Shown piece by piece: positions 6,043 through 6,950 of a stretch of 6,950 nucleotides of DNA. The notes below the pieces were generated by a model. That model saw only the letters and a program-made list of their open reading frames with translations, made no database searches and had not been told where the DNA came from. A program made the position numbers and the translations under genes. This DNA comes from Kiloniellales bacterium (GTDB lineage Bacteria > Pseudomonadota > Alphaproteobacteria > Kiloniellales > JAKSBE01). The stretch spans positions 1 to 6,950 of the forward strand of contig JASJAL010000391.1 in the NCBI GenBank assembly GCA_030067055.1, written 5' to 3'. Every line of letters starts with the position of its first letter. The stretch's first letter is position 1.

Positions 6043-6528
6043 CGGTTTGCGGTAGTAGAAGTAGCGCTCGGCCTCGATACCCTCGGGCATCGGCAAGCGC
6101 TCCAGCGCGGGAACGTCGAGCGCAAGCTCGCAGAGCAGCAGCCCGCCCGGCCGCAGCATCGGCGGCAGGAAGCGGGCGACCAGCCCGGCCGAGCGCCGGC
6201 TGGCGGCCGCATCGCCGGAGCCGACATCTGCGTGCGCCAGAGGCACGGCTGCGGCGAAGCGAGACGCCGCTTCCGGCAAGGTCTCGGCGAAGTCCCCCAG
6301 AATCAGATAGGTGTCCCGCGGCACGCAGTCCGGATGCGCCGCCACCGCGCGCTCGAAGACGAAGATCTCGCGCCCCGGCAGGCGGCTGCGCAAGTGATCG
6401 TAGGTCCGGCCATTGCCAAGGCCGAGCTCGAGCACCGGACCCGGCAGCGCGGCGATGGCCTCGGCCGCATGGTCGATGCAGGCCCGCTGCGCCTGCAGGC
6501 GGCGGATCATGCTGTCCAGACGGCTCAT
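6034..6528 (-). CDS. Small class I SAM-dependent methyltransferase
   Basis: A 164-residue Rossmann-type methyltransferase of unknown substrate. Motif I is LELGLGNGRTYDHL (33-46), followed by the acidic strand end FVFER (56-60, Glu59), the motif LILGDF (75-80, Asp79), an HADVGSGD segment (99-106) and LRPGGLLLC (125-133). The compact build and the opening SRLDSMIRRLQAQRACID resemble a proteobacterial S-adenosylmethionine methyltransferase family (I believe Pfam Methyltransf_17), whose target is not known to me. No extra substrate-recognition domain is visible. The ATG at 6528 is chosen because the recognisable protein starts there. The reading frame stays open further upstream, but that part only shadows the neighbouring cNMP-domain gene. 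No clear Shine-Dalgarno is seen. It lies 35 bp downstream of that gene on the same strand and is probably co-transcribed with it. Confidence 0.85.
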   Translation of the reverse strand: MSRLDSMIRRLQAQRACIDHAAEAIAALPGPVLELGLGNGRTYDHLRSRLPGREIFVFERAVAAHPDCVPRDTYLILGDFAETLPEAASRFAAAVPLAHADVGSGDAAASRRSAGLVARFLPPMLRPGGLLLCELALDVPALERLPMPEGIEAERYFYYRKPSA

Positions 6529-6563
6529 TTCCGGACCCGGCCCGGAGTCACGCCCCGGATCGT

Positions 6564-6950
6564 TCAGCTGCCCGCACCGGCCCTGGCGACAATCAGCTCT
6601 CCGGTCGTCGTCTCCAGACGATGAGCCAGAACGCGCATGATCTCGATGCCGATCTCCGGGAAGTCCTTGACCAGGCCGAAGAACAGATCCTTGGTCACCT
6701 TGAGGGTGGTCAGGTCGCCTTTGGCGACGACGGTGGCGGTGCGCGGCACGTCGCAGAGGATCGCGATCTCGCCGACAATGTCGTTCTTGGTCAGGGTCGC
6801 CACGCTCATCGTGCCTTCCTTGCGCTCCACCTGCACGTCCGCCTTCCCGTCCAGGATGATGAAGGCCGCGTCCCCGGTTTCGCCTTGCCGACACAGAACC
6901 TCGCCGTCCTTGAAGGTCATCCGCTCGCTGGCAAAGCACATGAGCTTCAA
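6564..6950 (-). CDS. Cyclic nucleotide-binding domain protein (5' end beyond window)
   Basis: The visible 128-129 codons encode one cyclic nucleotide-binding (CAP/PKA-type) domain: RMTFKDGEVLCRQGETGDAA (10-29), the strand and turn FIILDGKADV (30-39), and the phosphate-binding cassette DIVGEIAILCDVPRTATV (57-74), with Glu61 and Arg70 that in this family contact the ribose and cyclic phosphate. A helical stretch with FPEIGIEIMRVLAHRLE (97-113) follows. The protein ends shortly after, so no helix-turn-helix or other output domain lies C-terminal. The left end of the domain runs into the window edge at a TTG codon, and family members usually have more residues before the equivalent of KLMCFASER, so the true start is probably outside. 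It may be a stand-alone sensor domain, or the C-terminal part of a larger protein. Binding of cAMP or cGMP is inferred from the intact cassette. The methyltransferase gene follows 35 bp downstream. Confidence 0.88.
   Translation of the reverse strand: MKLMCFASERMTFKDGEVLCRQGETGDAAFIILDGKADVQVERKEGTMSVATLTKNDIVGEIAILCDVPRTATVVAKGDLTTLKVTKDLFFGLVKDFPEIGIEIMRVLAHRLETTTGELIVARAGAGS

Noticed and set aside
6529..6939. Upstream extension of the methyltransferase frame (to 301 codons)
   Set aside because: The extra residues are the out-of-frame shadow of the cNMP-domain gene and are Arg/Gly-rich. Recognisable methyltransferase sequence begins at 6528.

Overview
The window is GC-rich, gene-dense DNA that looks like an ordinary chromosomal housekeeping region of an alphaproteobacterium, most likely Rhodospirillales-like. 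This rests on protein style, on ftsK directly followed by lolA, and on a nearby exonuclease III gene, a grouping I recall from many alphaproteobacteria. I see no rRNA, tRNA, CRISPR array, insertion sequence, prophage gene or integration site.

Layout. Bases 50-2515 (+) encode an FtsK/SpoIIIE DNA translocase, followed after 38 bp by lolA (about 2554-3246, +), the periplasmic lipoprotein carrier. Convergent to lolA is a membrane fatty acid hydroxylase/sterol desaturase-family protein (3298-4110, -). It shares a 94-bp divergent upstream region with a class I glutamine amidotransferase-like peptidase C26 (gamma-glutamyl-GABA hydrolase type) gene (4205-5002, +). A 245-bp non-coding stretch follows. 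It holds four consecutive hairpins, the last a strong Rho-independent terminator (5150-5190), with a possible promoter just upstream: a candidate small RNA or leader. Exonuclease III (5248-6042, +) comes next. It meets tail to tail, with a 9-bp overlap, a small class I methyltransferase (6034-6528, -). That gene lies 35 bp downstream of a cyclic nucleotide-binding-domain protein (6564 to beyond the right edge, -).

How the genes relate. FtsK (chromosome dimer resolution and septal DNA pumping) and LolA (outer-membrane lipoprotein transport) are co-directional and probably co-transcribed. Exonuclease III serves base-excision repair. The desaturase-like and C26 genes sit between lolA and xth and are probably a lineage-specific insertion. 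The two minus-strand genes at the right end probably form a small operon.

No new multi-gene system is evident. The most interesting element is the structured region 5072-5190. It has a cUUCGg tetraloop hairpin, two C-rich loops resembling anti-Shine-Dalgarno sequence, an internal alternative pairing, and a 7-nt match between one loop and the putative ribosome binding site of the xth gene downstream.
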